A DNA stretch of 64,000 nt from Nostoc sp. UHCC 0926 (GCF_028623165.1 NZ_CP117768.1:5584001-5648000), one strand, 5' to 3'; shown: positions 35,985 to 45,856, counted from the first letter of the stretch. Notes: generated from the sequence alone by a model not told the origin. Made by a program: numbers and translations.

Positions 35985-37388
35985 TTAGCCTGAGATTGCA
36001 AAGGCTGGACGATGATCAATCCAAGGGTTAGCCGCTTCTAATTGTGCTGCTAGGCTGATCAGGGTAGCTTCAGCCGCAGGTTTGCCAATTAGCTGCACAC
36101 TGATGGGTAAACCCTTACTATCAAAGCCTACAGGAATTGCGATCGCAGGTTGTCCAGTTGCATTAGCAGGTGGACAAGGGGCAACCCATTCAATAATATT
36201 TTGGAATGTCTCTTCTGGACTCAGCGAAGCCCATTCCCCAACGCGGATAGGTGAATGTAGATAAACTGGCAATACCAGCACATCCACGGTATCGAAAAAC
36301 GCCACAATCTGCCGTGCCACTATCTGCATTTGGGAAACTGCTTTAAGGTATTCTGCAACAGAACCTGTGCGGGCAAATAGCCAGCGATTCACTGGCTGCA
36401 AAGCTTCAACAGGAAGTCCTGACGCAGCCACCCCAGCTTGCCAGACGATTTGAAATGGTTCAACTAAACCACTAAAATCCGGGGATTTCTGTTCAACTTG
36501 GTGACCAAGTTGTTCTAATAACTCGACTGTTTGGCGGACACCTTGCTGACAGTTGGCGTCAGCTTCCCCCAAAGGAGAAATGCTAGTGTCAAAAGCAATT
36601 CGCAAAGCACCGAGTTTTGTTTGAGTGGCGGCGAGAAATGATGGTTCGGGATCGGGTAACCAGTAAGGATCGCCTGTGACATAGCCAGATATGGCATCCA
36701 AAAGGGCAGCAGCATCAGCGACAGTCCGGGCGATTGGGCCGTTGGCGGCAATTCCAGCCAGGCGTTCGCCTACGGGTGCTTTACTCACTCTGCCCCTGGA
36801 TGGTTTTAGTCCCACCAAACCACAACAAGCCGCAGGCCCCCGAATTGAACCACCGCCATCAGAACCTTGAGCGATCGCACACAATCCCGCTGCTACCGCC
36901 GCCGCTGCGCCACCACTAGAACCGCCAGGGGTGTATTCTAAATTCCACGGATTTCTGGCTGCGGGAAAACCCGTAGGTTCACTGTATGGCAATGAACCTA
37001 ATTCAGAAGTGGCTGTTTTACCGAGAATAGTAAACCCAGCTTGCTTAATCCGCGTCACAACCCCATCATCATAGTTAGGGATATTGTTCAGTAATGCCGG
37101 ATTTCCAAAAGTACAGGTAACACCTGCTACAGCGTTGAGGTCTTTAATCGAAATCGGCACCCCAAAAAATGGCGGTAATTCGGAGGTAGTTGTCAATAAT
37201 TCTGTTTTGGCTTTGGCATCTGCGATCGCTAGTTCTGCCGTCACCGTAAAATAACTTCCTAATTGGGGATTTAACTGCCCAATCCGTTTTAAATATATTT
37301 CCACCAACTCTAGCGGTGATACTTCCCGGCGACGAATTAATTGCGCCAACTCTAGTGCTGGGGTAAACGCTAAATCAACTTCATTCAT
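35985..37388 (-). CDS. Amidase signature family enzyme (GatA-like)
   Basis: The 467-residue protein carries the Ser-cis-Ser-Lys triad of the family: Lys in PISIKDLNAVAG (about 80), the cis-Ser region GGSSGGAAAAVAAGLC (about 152-167), and SDGGGSIRGPAA with the nucleophile Ser. It hydrolyses an amide bond of unknown substrate. Residues after the core are ordinary amidase sequence. It could be read as GatA, but the genome's true GatA would be expected elsewhere. It forms a two-gene operon with the Crp-type regulator (2-bp gap). Confidence 0.88.
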   Translation of the reverse strand: MNEVDLAFTPALELAQLIRRREVSPLELVEIYLKRIGQLNPQLGSYFTVTAELAIADAKAKTELLTTTSELPPFFGVPISIKDLNAVAGVTCTFGNPALLNNIPNYDDGVVTRIKQAGFTILGKTATSELGSLPYSEPTGFPAARNPWNLEYTPGGSSGGAAAAVAAGLCAIAQGSDGGGSIRGPAACCGLVGLKPSRGRVSKAPVGERLAGIAANGPIARTVADAAALLDAISGYVTGDPYWLPDPEPSFLAATQTKLGALRIAFDTSISPLGEADANCQQGVRQTVELLEQLGHQVEQKSPDFSGLVEPFQIVWQAGVAASGLPVEALQPVNRWLFARTGSVAEYLKAVSQMQIVARQIVAFFDTVDVLVLPVYLHSPIRVGEWASLSPEETFQNIIEWVAPCPPANATGQPAIAIPVGFDSKGLPISVQLIGKPAAEATLISLAAQLEAANPWIDHRPAFAISG

Positions 37389-37596
37389 AAGTTAGTGAAT
37401 GGGTAATTTTGGCTTTCTCTGGAATTTTGAAACTTCAATTGTTACTTTAGCAGGATTTCTGGGAACTATACATTTTATAGCTCCTGAGATATGTCACTCA
37501 TTCAGGATGCTCAGATGCAATAGGCGTGGTTATGTTCTTACTCAAGCCATTTTAATTGTTTCGTATAAACTTTCAACAAATTCCTAAGGGGTATTT

Positions 37597-39096
37597 ATGG
37601 CTAATCTAGAAATACTTGTTAGTGAATTGCCAACACTGATTCAGAGTCTCAAACTGACTATTGGTGATTCTAATGAAATAATGGAGCAAATTATCCTGAT
37701 TAATAACGCTCAGGAACAACTACGGAATATTAAAAAATTAATTTCTCAGGAATTGAAATTTGATCACATCAACAATTCTGCGATCACTACACTTCCTCGA
37801 ATAGGTACTGTAGCTAGTTTGTTTATACCTAGTGTTGGGTTAGTAGATCCAGCTATAGCAGAAAAATTTGGCAACTCAAAAACTAAAATTTCATTAACTG
37901 ATTTACAATCAAAAATTGATGGTTGGATTGAATGGGGTTATTTTTTACAGGCAATAGCCACTGATATTCTCAGTGATGTTCAGTTGGTTAATCAACTAAA
38001 TTCTGATATTAATCATCTCAGCCTTGGCGCCAATTTTCAGGTAATTGCTGAAAGCTTAAAAATTAACTTATATTTGGAAAATTCTCATCTGTTAGAGCAT
38101 CAAATTCAAAATATCAGCAATTCTCAAAATGAATTATTACAGTTGCAACAGAAGTTAAATTATATTTTTAATACGATTAAAAATAGTCGTAGCTTATTAA
38201 ATATTTTATTAGGAGTGTCTGCTTTTTGTGGCAAATCGGGCTTCGTCTTAGAATGGTTAGATGATGACCACGAATTAATTATATCGAGTGATGGCAAATT
38301 TCAAGAATTGACAGATATTCTGAATGATTGTGATTTTTTCCAAGAACAAATTGTTGCTTTAATTATTCAGGGTGACACTTTAAGGGAACAGGCAGAACAA
38401 GCCCTAAAAAAGATTGAACAGGAAAGTAGTAAAGAACCAATTATTAGCCAGCATGTAGAAATAGTACCATCTTCGACACAAAAAATAGTCTGTTCGGCTT
38501 TGCTCATCGCCTCAAGTTTATTAATCTTAGGTTTTGGTAGTTGGAAAATTCAAGAGCAAAGTCCACAATTGCAGCAGATGAGTCTAAGTTTAACTCAAGA
38601 AGGAAGTGCGATCGCCCCAGAGGTTGGCGCAGCGATCGCCAAGTTTAAATCTGCTCAAAAACTCGGTATGGAGGCTGCTTCTCTGGTTCAAAATCCACCG
38701 CATCCTCTAAAAGTCTGGCAACAAGCACAAAACAAATGGCGTCAGGCAATAAATTTGTTAGATAGTATTCCTGATGAAACATCAGTTTATGACCAGGCAA
38801 ATAAGAAATTGGCTTACTATCGGATTAACTATAAATTTATCAGTCAAAGAGTCTTAATTGAAAAGAAAGCCTTAGCAAACTTAGAATCAGCCCAAAAGTT
38901 AGCAATAGAAGCTAATTTATTGGGACAAAATTCACCTCATTCACGATTAATTCGACAGCAATCAAAAGATAAATGGGAACAAGCAATCAATTTATTAGAA
39001 GCTATTCCAGAGAGTACGTCTGTCTCTATACAAGCTAAAGAAACACTTACTATTTATAAAACTAACTATAGAGCTATCAGTCAAATAAGTAGGTAG
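37597..39096 (+). CDS. Unknown single-helix membrane protein with two C-terminal repeats
   Basis: I do not recognise the family. Residues 1-300 are soluble, alpha-helical and polar. A membrane helix lies near 302-320 (VCSALLIASSLLILGFG). Behind it are two repeats of about 68 residues (about 347-415 and 429-497) with shared landmarks: SAQKLGMEA/SAQKLAIEA, W-QA-KW-QAINLLDSIP, and YRINYKFISQ/YKTNYRAISQ. The repeat probably faces the other side of the membrane. GGGGT in AAGGGGTATTTATG serves as a ribosome binding site. It stands alone. Confidence 0.7.
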   Translation: MANLEILVSELPTLIQSLKLTIGDSNEIMEQIILINNAQEQLRNIKKLISQELKFDHINNSAITTLPRIGTVASLFIPSVGLVDPAIAEKFGNSKTKISLTDLQSKIDGWIEWGYFLQAIATDILSDVQLVNQLNSDINHLSLGANFQVIAESLKINLYLENSHLLEHQIQNISNSQNELLQLQQKLNYIFNTIKNSRSLLNILLGVSAFCGKSGFVLEWLDDDHELIISSDGKFQELTDILNDCDFFQEQIVALIIQGDTLREQAEQALKKIEQESSKEPIISQHVEIVPSSTQKIVCSALLIASSLLILGFGSWKIQEQSPQLQQMSLSLTQEGSAIAPEVGAAIAKFKSAQKLGMEAASLVQNPPHPLKVWQQAQNKWRQAINLLDSIPDETSVYDQANKKLAYYRINYKFISQRVLIEKKALANLESAQKLAIEANLLGQNSPHSRLIRQQSKDKWEQAINLLEAIPESTSVSIQAKETLTIYKTNYRAISQISR

Positions 39097-39293
39097 GCGA
39101 GAAAATTTATAACTATGTGATTGGGTTGGCGTAAGCCTTCCCGCCGGGTACGTAATGAAGTGAAGCAATCACAAGAGCTTTTAACTTTTTACATTTTGTT
39201 ACATAGTTAGGTTTATTTGTGCTTATCTACTTAATCCAAAATTAAAAAATAGACTATAGTAATCTTATTTTATTTGTAAGAATTGCAAGTTGC

Positions 39294-39327
39294 AGATCCC
39301 CGACTTCGTAAAAGTTGTCGGGGATCT
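39294..39327. terminator. Bidirectional terminator-like hairpin repeat
   Basis: AGATCCCCGAC and GTCGGGGATCT form an 11-bp perfect stem between convergent genes. Related copies lie at 54269-54301 and 56969-57001. Confidence 0.65.
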
Positions 39328-39350
39328 GGTTTCTCTTAGTCCTGACACGA

Positions 39351-40178
39351 CTACACCTTAGAACGGTCAGTCAAAATCTCATAACCAGTCTCTGTTACCA
39401 ACACTGTATGCTCAAACTGAGCCGATAAAGAATTATCCACAGTGACTGCTGTCCAACGGTCAGATAATGTCCGGGTGTGTCTAGAACCTGCATTTAAAAT
39501 TGGCTCAATGGCCAGCGTCATCCCCGCACGGAGTTTAACATTTGGCATCTCGCGGGTACGGTAGTTGAATACTGAAGGTTCTTCATGCAGGTTACGACCG
39601 ACACCGTGTCCAGTGAATTCTTCGACTATACTAAAGCCGTTAACTTTCACATGGTCTTCAATTGCTCCAGCTAGGTCAAGCAGGTAGACGCCAGCCTTTA
39701 CTTGTTCAATGCCCTTATATAAAGCTTCTTCTGCTACGCGAATTAATTTAGCAGCTTCTTGCGTCACTTCACCAACAGCAATTGAAATGCAAGAATCACC
39801 ATGAAAGCCTTGATAATAAGCGCCCGTATCTACTTTTAATACATCCCCTACGCGAATCACTTTCTTGGGGCTAGGAATGCCATGTACTGCTTCATTATTA
39901 ATGCTGGAGCAGATAGAACCTGGAAAACCGTGATATCCTTTAAAACTCGGTGTTGCACCCATTTGGCGGATGCGTTTTTCTGCATAAGCATCTAAATCAG
40001 CTGTGGTCATTCCTGGCTTTACTAGCTCGGAAATTTCTTTGAGGACAGTTGCCACAATTGTCGCTGATTGCCGCATGATTTCAATTTCACGCGGCGATTT
40101 AATTTCAATTCCTCGGCGCTGTTTTTTCGATGTTGTCGGCTGAGTTGTTTGAGGAAGTAAGTTACTGAAAATGTTCAT
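39351..40178 (-). CDS. map: Methionine aminopeptidase, type I
   Basis: Removes the starter methionine from new proteins. The five metal ligands are in place: two Asp in [14 protein letters not shown], His in [13 protein letters not shown], Glu in AIEPIL and Glu in QFEHTVLV. At 275 residues it has an N-terminal extension of about 25 residues compared with the E. coli enzyme, ending in [15 protein letters not shown]. It has no operon partner here; it converges with the unknown membrane protein gene. Confidence 0.95.
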   Translation of the reverse strand: MNIFSNLLPQTTQPTTSKKQRRGIEIKSPREIEIMRQSATIVATVLKEISELVKPGMTTADLDAYAEKRIRQMGATPSFKGYHGFPGSICSSINNEAVHGIPSPKKVIRVGDVLKVDTGAYYQGFHGDSCISIAVGEVTQEAAKLIRVAEEALYKGIEQVKAGVYLLDLAGAIEDHVKVNGFSIVEEFTGHGVGRNLHEEPSVFNYRTREMPNVKLRAGMTLAIEPILNAGSRHTRTLSDRWTAVTVDNSLSAQFEHTVLVTETGYEILTDRSKV

Positions 40179-40261
40179 AGGAAATTAATAATTACTGGTG
40201 GCTTTGCCGCTGAAGTATCAATGCTTTCTCTTTCTTTATTATCCATGCTTAGTGCCCATCT

Positions 40262-43117
40262 CTACCTAATGCTTTTCTCTGTTAACACAGATGGGCCAGC
40301 AGTAACGACTACGATTTTATCTGGATGGAGTAACTCACGAGCCGCTTGATTAACTTGGATAAGGGTGACTTTCTGGATTTTATCAGTGAAAGAGTGTAAT
40401 TCTCCTTTATCTAGTCCGTACACCTCATTCATCAAAATTCTATCTGTTAATTCTTCTGGGTTTGCCAGAGAAACATTGTAGTTGCTGATGAGGGTGCGTT
40501 TAGCTGTTTCTACTTCCAGTGCAGTGACGCCTTGTTGATGGATTTGCTGTAATATTTGGCGGGTACTAGCGATCGCTTTACTGCTATCTTCTGGACTAGT
40601 TTGCATCTCAATCAGAAATGTCCCTACATTCTTCCCGGCTTGGAAGGAGCTATAAATTCCATAACTCAAACCTTGGCGATCGCGCACTTCTGCACCCAGT
40701 CTACTAGATAAGGTATCGCCTCCCAAAATCTGGTTCAATACTAAGGCTGCGTGAAACCGAGGATCATAACGGTTAATACCTGTGTAACCCATATAAGTAA
40801 CAGCTTGGGTTTTATCTGGTAAGACTGGGTTGACACTCACTATTTTCTCCGGCATTGATACCGTGGGATATTTTAATGTGGGTGCTTGGCCGCTAACTTC
40901 CCAATCACCAAACTCATTTTTAATCAGCGATCGCACAATGTCTAGATCAAAATCTCCCACCAGCGCTAGCACTGTCGTGTCTGGACGATAATGTTTCGCT
41001 TTGAAATCAATCACATCCTGGCGCTGAATCTGCTGTAAACTCTCCTCTGTGGGAAAAGTATGTAAGGGATGTTTTTTCGGGTAAATTGACTGAACAAATA
41101 TTCTTCTAGCTACTTCTGATGGCTCATCTAATTCCAGTTGCAGATCAGTTAAAGTTTGTTGGCGATGCAATTCCAATTCTTTGACTGGAAAGGTACTATT
41201 TTTAACAACATCAGCCAATATCTCAAGGATTATCGGCAAATCCTCTGCTAAACTATCACCTTCGATATGTACACCTTCGCGGTAGGTTTGAAAGTTTAGA
41301 CTCACTCCTCGTTCTGCCAAGACTTTGGCAATAGTTAAGACATCCTTGCTCTTAGTACCATTGAGCAAATTCTCTGCGACAAAAGTAGCTAGTCCAGCTT
41401 GATCATCTGGATCAAATTCCGTCCCAGCTTGAATGTAGCCGCTCAGGGTAACAGTGGGAGTACTATTATCGGGTAACAGTAATATCCGCAGTCCGTTAGT
41501 AAATTTGAATTCCTGTGGCAAGACTTGGGCGATCGCATCTCTAGCCAAATCCACAGGCGGTAAGTATTTCGCTACCTCAGAAGGAAGCACGGGTACGCCA
41601 GGAGAGAAATTCTCTGTAGTTTGGGCTGAGTCTGGTTTGTCACCAACTCCTGTTATCCGCTTCTGGGTTGGTTCAAAAAAGCCTGCTATCTGGGCTTCTT
41701 TTGTCAGGTATTTGTTAATAACAGCAACAACATCCATCGGCTTCACCAAACGGACAGCTGCCAAATAACGGTCTGTGTAGCGATAATCACCAGCAGTTGT
41801 CTCATCATTGCCCAATCGCATTGCTTGAGAGGTGATATCACGGTTACTCAAAATTACATCTGCTGTTAATTGAGTTTTGGCTCGTTCTACTTCCTCAGGT
41901 GTCACACCTTCTTCTGCTACATTAGCGATCGCGCTACTCAATACTGAGTCAATTTTTTTCAAATCTTGTTTAGAACCAGCCGTCACCAACACCTCATACC
42001 AGCCAGATTCTCGCAAACTGGTAACGGATGCTGTGACTTCACTAGCTAAACCTGATTCCACTAATACCTGATAAAGCCGAGAATTCCGTCCCTCTGTCAA
42101 GATGTAATCCATCACATCCAGCGCCGGCACATCCGGTTGATTTGCATCCGGTAGCGGATACACAACTTGTAACAGCCGCCCTGCTCCTGGTTCTCGCAAT
42201 ACTATGGGAGTGCTTGCTGTTAGCGGGGCGTTTAGTCCGTGCTGAGTACTAAGTGTTGGGAGTGTTGAGTGTTGAGTGTTGAGTGAGGCTTTTGACTCAG
42301 CACTGTTCTTTGCTAGTTTGCCAAATACTTCTTTAATTGTTTCCAGGGTATTTGCAGTTTTAAAATCTCCAACAATCACTAAGACGGCATTATCGGGACT
42401 GTAAAAATTGCGGTAATATTTTTGTACCTGCTCAACTTCAAATTTCTCGACATCAGCTTTGGTACCACCTACAGGCAACCCATAGGCATGATTGGGAAAC
42501 ACTGCCTGCATGACGGCACGGTTGAGGCGATATTCTGGACTATTTTCGTAACCCTGTAACTCGGAAATTACTACTCGCTTTTCACTTGCCAGTTGCTCTG
42601 GTTCAATCTGAGAATTTTGCATTCTGTCTGCTTCTAGCACCAAGAGCGCTTTCAGCTTGTTTCGTTCCACAGTACCGTAATATGCAGTTTGGTCATAGCT
42701 GGTGAAAGCATTAGAATCACTACCTAAAGCACTAAACAAACGTCCAAATTGAATCGGACGATTTAGAGTACCTTTAAACATCATGTGTTCCAACTGGTGG
42801 GCAATGCCATTCACGCCCGGTTCTTCGTTGCGTGAGCCAACCTTGTACCACGCCTGCACTGTCACCACTGGCGCAGTATGTACTTCCTTTGTCAGAACAG
42901 TTAAACCATTCTCCAGCACTGTCTTGCGGACGTTTTCTGTCAGTGTTGAGGGCATTATTGTTTTTGTTAGCAAGGTTGACTGGTATTTTTCTTTATTAGA
43001 TATGGCTGCATGTTGGCTATGAGCAGGTTGATTGCTTAACAAAAAAACCGCTACTAACCATAAGCTTAAAAGTAATAACGGCAAGGGATATTTATCAAAT
43101 CTGGAAAATCCATACAT
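40262..43117 (-). CDS. M16 family zinc peptidase, two-domain (insulinase/PqqL-like)
   Basis: The 951 residues begin with a hydrophobic segment (LPLLLLSLWLVAVFLLS, about 12-28) and then two M16 halves. The first half has the inverted zinc motif HQLEH (about 110) with the later Glu in SELQGYE, so it is catalytic. The second half (from about 520) has no HxxEH and is the usual inactive partner. It likely cleaves small peptides outside the inner membrane. Odd: at residues 272-305 the protein reads SLNTQHSTLPTLSTQHG, encoded by a heptad repeat (42261-42281 is three copies of AGTGTTG) that looks like intergenic repeat DNA kept in frame. Confidence 0.88.
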   Translation of the reverse strand: MYGFSRFDKYPLPLLLLSLWLVAVFLLSNQPAHSQHAAISNKEKYQSTLLTKTIMPSTLTENVRKTVLENGLTVLTKEVHTAPVVTVQAWYKVGSRNEEPGVNGIAHQLEHMMFKGTLNRPIQFGRLFSALGSDSNAFTSYDQTAYYGTVERNKLKALLVLEADRMQNSQIEPEQLASEKRVVISELQGYENSPEYRLNRAVMQAVFPNHAYGLPVGGTKADVEKFEVEQVQKYYRNFYSPDNAVLVIVGDFKTANTLETIKEVFGKLAKNSAESKASLNTQHSTLPTLSTQHGLNAPLTASTPIVLREPGAGRLLQVVYPLPDANQPDVPALDVMDYILTEGRNSRLYQVLVESGLASEVTASVTSLRESGWYEVLVTAGSKQDLKKIDSVLSSAIANVAEEGVTPEEVERAKTQLTADVILSNRDITSQAMRLGNDETTAGDYRYTDRYLAAVRLVKPMDVVAVINKYLTKEAQIAGFFEPTQKRITGVGDKPDSAQTTENFSPGVPVLPSEVAKYLPPVDLARDAIAQVLPQEFKFTNGLRILLLPDNSTPTVTLSGYIQAGTEFDPDDQAGLATFVAENLLNGTKSKDVLTIAKVLAERGVSLNFQTYREGVHIEGDSLAEDLPIILEILADVVKNSTFPVKELELHRQQTLTDLQLELDEPSEVARRIFVQSIYPKKHPLHTFPTEESLQQIQRQDVIDFKAKHYRPDTTVLALVGDFDLDIVRSLIKNEFGDWEVSGQAPTLKYPTVSMPEKIVSVNPVLPDKTQAVTYMGYTGINRYDPRFHAALVLNQILGGDTLSSRLGAEVRDRQGLSYGIYSSFQAGKNVGTFLIEMQTSPEDSSKAIASTRQILQQIHQQGVTALEVETAKRTLISNYNVSLANPEELTDRILMNEVYGLDKGELHSFTDKIQKVTLIQVNQAARELLHPDKIVVVTAGPSVLTEKSIR

Positions 43118-43259
43118 TTACTTAGCAGATATATCTGTAAATTAAGTTACATAGTTATTTTGGAGAGTGACCATAGTTTAATCTGGTAACAAAATCTGTT
43201 ACTTCAGCAACAATACAGAAAAACAATATATTAGCAACAAAGGTAATAAAAAAGCCAAA

Positions 43260-43703
43260 TTATGGGAGTTTTGTTAAAACCCGAATGAATTCCAGAGGTA
43301 AGCCATCGGTATCGGCGATGAAAGCCACTTCGTAAATGCGATCGCCTATTTGCTGTTGTGTCGGTTCTAAAAGTACCTTCAACGGTTGTAATACTTCGGG
43401 TTGACTCTCAGCGGTTAGTGCTACACGTTCTTGTAAATTTGTCAACCAGCTAAGTAAATCTGGTGTAATCTCAGTTAAATCGAACGAGAGATGATAGTAC
43501 CCCACATAATGTTCGTCAGCAAAAGCATCTGGGGCTGGTTTTGGTTCGGGTATTTGGATCAGTTCAATTCTGCCGCCTAATCCTTGCATCCAGCAAGCTA
43601 AGGTGTAGCCTGTAGTAAAGCGTTCCGAAATTGTAAACCCTAAATGTTCGTAGAAAGCGATCGCTCGATGAATATTTGCAGTCCGAATAGAAACGTGGTG
43701 CAT
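43260..43703 (-). CDS. VOC superfamily (glyoxalase-like) protein
   Basis: A 147-residue protein with paired beta-alpha-beta-beta-beta units: MHHVSIRTANIHRAIAFYEH at the start and a late EVAFIADTDGLPLEFIRVL. The likely metal ligands are His2/His3, the Glu in IELIQ, His in GYYHLSF and Glu in LEFI. Members are metal enzymes or binding proteins for small molecules; the substrate is not evident. Confidence 0.82.
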   Translation of the reverse strand: MHHVSIRTANIHRAIAFYEHLGFTISERFTTGYTLACWMQGLGGRIELIQIPEPKPAPDAFADEHYVGYYHLSFDLTEITPDLLSWLTNLQERVALTAESQPEVLQPLKVLLEPTQQQIGDRIYEVAFIADTDGLPLEFIRVLTKLP

Positions 43704-43753
43704 AACAAAAGTTAGGAGTTGTAAATTATGAGTTATAAATTGAATTTAACTCC

Positions 43754-43831
43754 TAACTCCTGTACAGACGCGATTAATGAGCCAGCGCGTTGCGGGGGTT
43801 CCCCCCGTTGTAGCGACTGGCGTCGCGTCTC
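43754..43831. repeat. 78-bp hairpin repeat, copy 1 (identical to 59051-59128)
   Basis: All 78 bases agree with 59051-59128. AGACGCGA near its start pairs with TCGCGTCT at its end; inside, GCCAG pairs with CTGGC and CGGGGG with CCCCCG, so it folds as one long hairpin. It stands between two genes on the minus strand. Confidence 0.75.
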
Positions 43832-43842
43832 TACTCCTAACT

Positions 43843-44355
43843 TTACTCAAATAACCTGAAATAGGGGTAGCGTACAGGGACGCCAGGCTCTTTTTCCAAG
43901 TCAAAATTAATCACTTCCCAACAGGCATCTTCTGAGGTATCAGGGCTAAACTCCACGGGTAAGCCGTATAGTCGAGCAGCAGTAGCTTCCGGTTGTCCAG
44001 AACGCCAAGGTGTACTGCGTTCCAAGTAGCCACTCATCAATTCCTGATAGCGTTGAGCAATTATCACTTTTGTTGCTCGATAGCCTTGGGTATAAAGCTT
44101 GTCTAATGCTTCATGAATTTCAAAGCGAATACCATCGGGATGAGTATGCTGTCTATACCATTCATTATTCCACCTTCGCCAATGACGTCCCGATTGCAAA
44201 TGGATTAACTCTCCATTTTTAGGATTAGCTTCAAACGCGCCATGACGCGGACACAAATAGGTATCTGTTAATGTCAGCGCCGGAATAGTCTGGCGACAAT
44301 GGGGACACTGTATTTCAGGTCCAAACATCGGGTACTGCAAGCCTGGATTCATCAT
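43843..44355 (-). CDS. TIGR02652 family protein (zinc-ribbon-like, cyanobacterial)
   Basis: The 170 residues start with a zinc-ribbon-like region, CPHCRQ followed by a CPRHG about 14 residues later, and then a conserved body with SGRHWRRWNNEWYRQHTHPD and GYRATKVIIAQRYQELMSGY. This fits the cyanobacterial family TIGR02652 as I know it. No function is known. No membrane helix. Confidence 0.75.
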   Translation of the reverse strand: MMNPGLQYPMFGPEIQCPHCRQTIPALTLTDTYLCPRHGAFEANPKNGELIHLQSGRHWRRWNNEWYRQHTHPDGIRFEIHEALDKLYTQGYRATKVIIAQRYQELMSGYLERSTPWRSGQPEATAARLYGLPVEFSPDTSEDACWEVINFDLEKEPGVPVRYPYFRLFE

Positions 44356-44594
44356 GAAGTGCGTACAAACATAATTTTGTCTTCACCAGCACTAGTAGGT
44401 TGGATTATACACTTCGGCTTCGCCACTTGGGGTTACTTGCTCACTTCTGCAAAGACACGGATTTGTAGAAGTAACATTGCTAACTAGTGTTTTCCTCAGC
44501 GTAGAGGCTTGACGCTGTGATATCCTGGTTGTGAAACTAGCCTCAAAAGTTGGATTTTCTCCAGTATTCCTGGGTACCATATTCATATTCTATC

Positions 44595-45122
44595 GTGTCT
44601 ACCGCTTCTTACTGGACATCTGTCGATTTTTCTCAAGCTGCCTTTATCGCAGCCAATGCTGTTGTTATGGGTTCGGTAAATATAGCAGCAGGGGCGAGCA
44701 TCTGGTATGGAGCAGTGGTTAGAGGAGATGTAGAACGGATTGAAATTGGCGAATGTACAAATATTCAAGATGGGGCAATTCTACATGGTGATCCTGGTTT
44801 TCCGACAATTTTAGAAGATCATGTTACCGTAGGGCATCGCGCTGTGATACATTCCGCTTACATTGAGCGTGGAAGTTTGATTGGCATTGGCGCGGTGATT
44901 TTAGACGGGGTACGAGTGGGTGCTGGTAGCATTATCGGTGCTGGCGCAGTCGTAACTAAAAATGTACCTCCGTTGTCCCTAGTTGTGGGCATTCCTGGCA
45001 AAGTGTTACGGCAAGTAACAGAAGCTGAAGCCGCAGAACTCATTGAACATGCTAAACGTTACCAAAAGTTAGCTTTAGTTCATGCTGGCAAGGGTACTGA
45101 TATCGGGTTTAAGAAGTCTTAG
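44595..45122 (+). CDS. Gamma-carbonic anhydrase family protein (left-handed beta helix)
   Basis: The 175 residues form hexapeptide repeats ([29 protein letters not shown]) with the three zinc-binding His expected for the family in [18 protein letters not shown]. Members bind zinc and either hydrate CO2 or act as structural relatives of CcmM. I chose GTG 44595, which gives the usual VSTASYW start; a TTG 15 codons upstream would give a hydrophobic leader without support. It stands alone. Confidence 0.85.
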   Translation: MSTASYWTSVDFSQAAFIAANAVVMGSVNIAAGASIWYGAVVRGDVERIEIGECTNIQDGAILHGDPGFPTILEDHVTVGHRAVIHSAYIERGSLIGIGAVILDGVRVGAGSIIGAGAVVTKNVPPLSLVVGIPGKVLRQVTEAEAAELIEHAKRYQKLALVHAGKGTDIGFKKS

Positions 45123-45405
45123 TGAGTGGGGAGTAAGAATTTTAGATTTTAGACTTCGGCTTCTCTACGAGACGCTGCGCGTAGCTTGCTTCCCCGAAGG
45201 GGTACGCTCAGTCGAACGATTTTGGATTTTAGATTGAAATTTGATCCAAAATCGTCAATCCAAAATCCAAAATTGAATTGCCCAATGCCCCATAATTTAA
45301 ACATTCTTTACATATAGGTTGGGAAAAATTGCCCACTTCAGCTAAAAATAAAAATGAGAGCAGTTGACAAAACTTTAATTTCTACTTAAAAGAGGGGTTC
45401 TAGAT
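45123..45405. other. Repeat-rich spacer before psbY
   Basis: Holds a GC-rich block (about 45160-45215, GACGCTGCGCGTAGCTTGCTT) and inverted TTTTGGATTTTAGAT/ATCCAAAATC heptad repeats (about 45220-45290). Nearer to psbY, TTGACA at 45364-45369 could be a -35 box, with TAAAAG 17 bp on as a weak -10. Confidence 0.45.
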
Positions 45406-45531
45406 ATGGATATCGATTTCCGTATAGCGATCGTTTTAGCACCAATTGCCATTGCCGCTGGCTGGGCAGTGTTTAATATTGGCGCTGCGGCTTTAAGACA
45501 AATTCAAGGCTTTTTTGATCGGGAAGCTTAA
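45406..45531 (+). CDS. psbY: Photosystem II protein Y
   Basis: A 41-residue single-helix protein, [20 protein letters not shown] followed by a short tail ending FFDREA. It fits cyanobacterial PsbY, a small subunit at the edge of photosystem II beside cytochrome b559. The membrane helix spans about residues 6-25. AGAGGGG 8 bp before the ATG is a strong ribosome binding site. It is a single gene with a 325-bp gap behind it. Confidence 0.92.
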   Translation: MDIDFRIAIVLAPIAIAAGWAVFNIGAAALRQIQGFFDREA

Positions 45532-45617
45532 ATTCGGCTCAATATCATCACTCTTCAACCGACTGTTTCTCTTCACAGGGGCAGTCAGTTCCTCTTTTCC
45601 GAGTTCTGAGTAAAGAA

Positions 45618-45820
45618 TAGGACTTAGGCACACTCTCCGAATTATTCTCTACCAGACGCTGTGCGATCGCAAAGTGTCTGGTAGAGTTGGCTCTCTTGGC
45701 GTCAACTCTTGGAGACTAGAGGCGTTCACGTAGTGTCTGGTAGAGTTGGTGGTAGCCTGCGGCAAGCCACTACATGTCTACGAGAAATTAAGCTTTTTAG
45801 CAATTCTTGCGTAAGTCCTA
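45618..45820. repeat. 203-bp inverted-repeat element (MITE-like)
   Basis: TAGGACTTAGGCA at 45618-45630 is inverted as TGCGTAAGTCCTA at 45808-45820 (12 of 13). The interior repeats GTCTGGTAGAGTTGG twice (about 45680 and 45737). The ends resemble those of the 21119-21296 element. It fills most of the psbY-folC gap. Confidence 0.55.
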
Positions 45821-45856
45821 AACAAGTAAGATTCCCGACTCCCCACTCCCCCTTCC

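Noticed and set aside
41454-41768. 104-codon frame antisense to the M16 peptidase
   Set aside because: Full overlap with a conserved gene, no ribosome binding site, no recognisable protein features.
42241-42290. Tandem heptads considered as a CRISPR-like array
   Set aside because: The unit is 7 bp without spacers and lies inside a coding frame.
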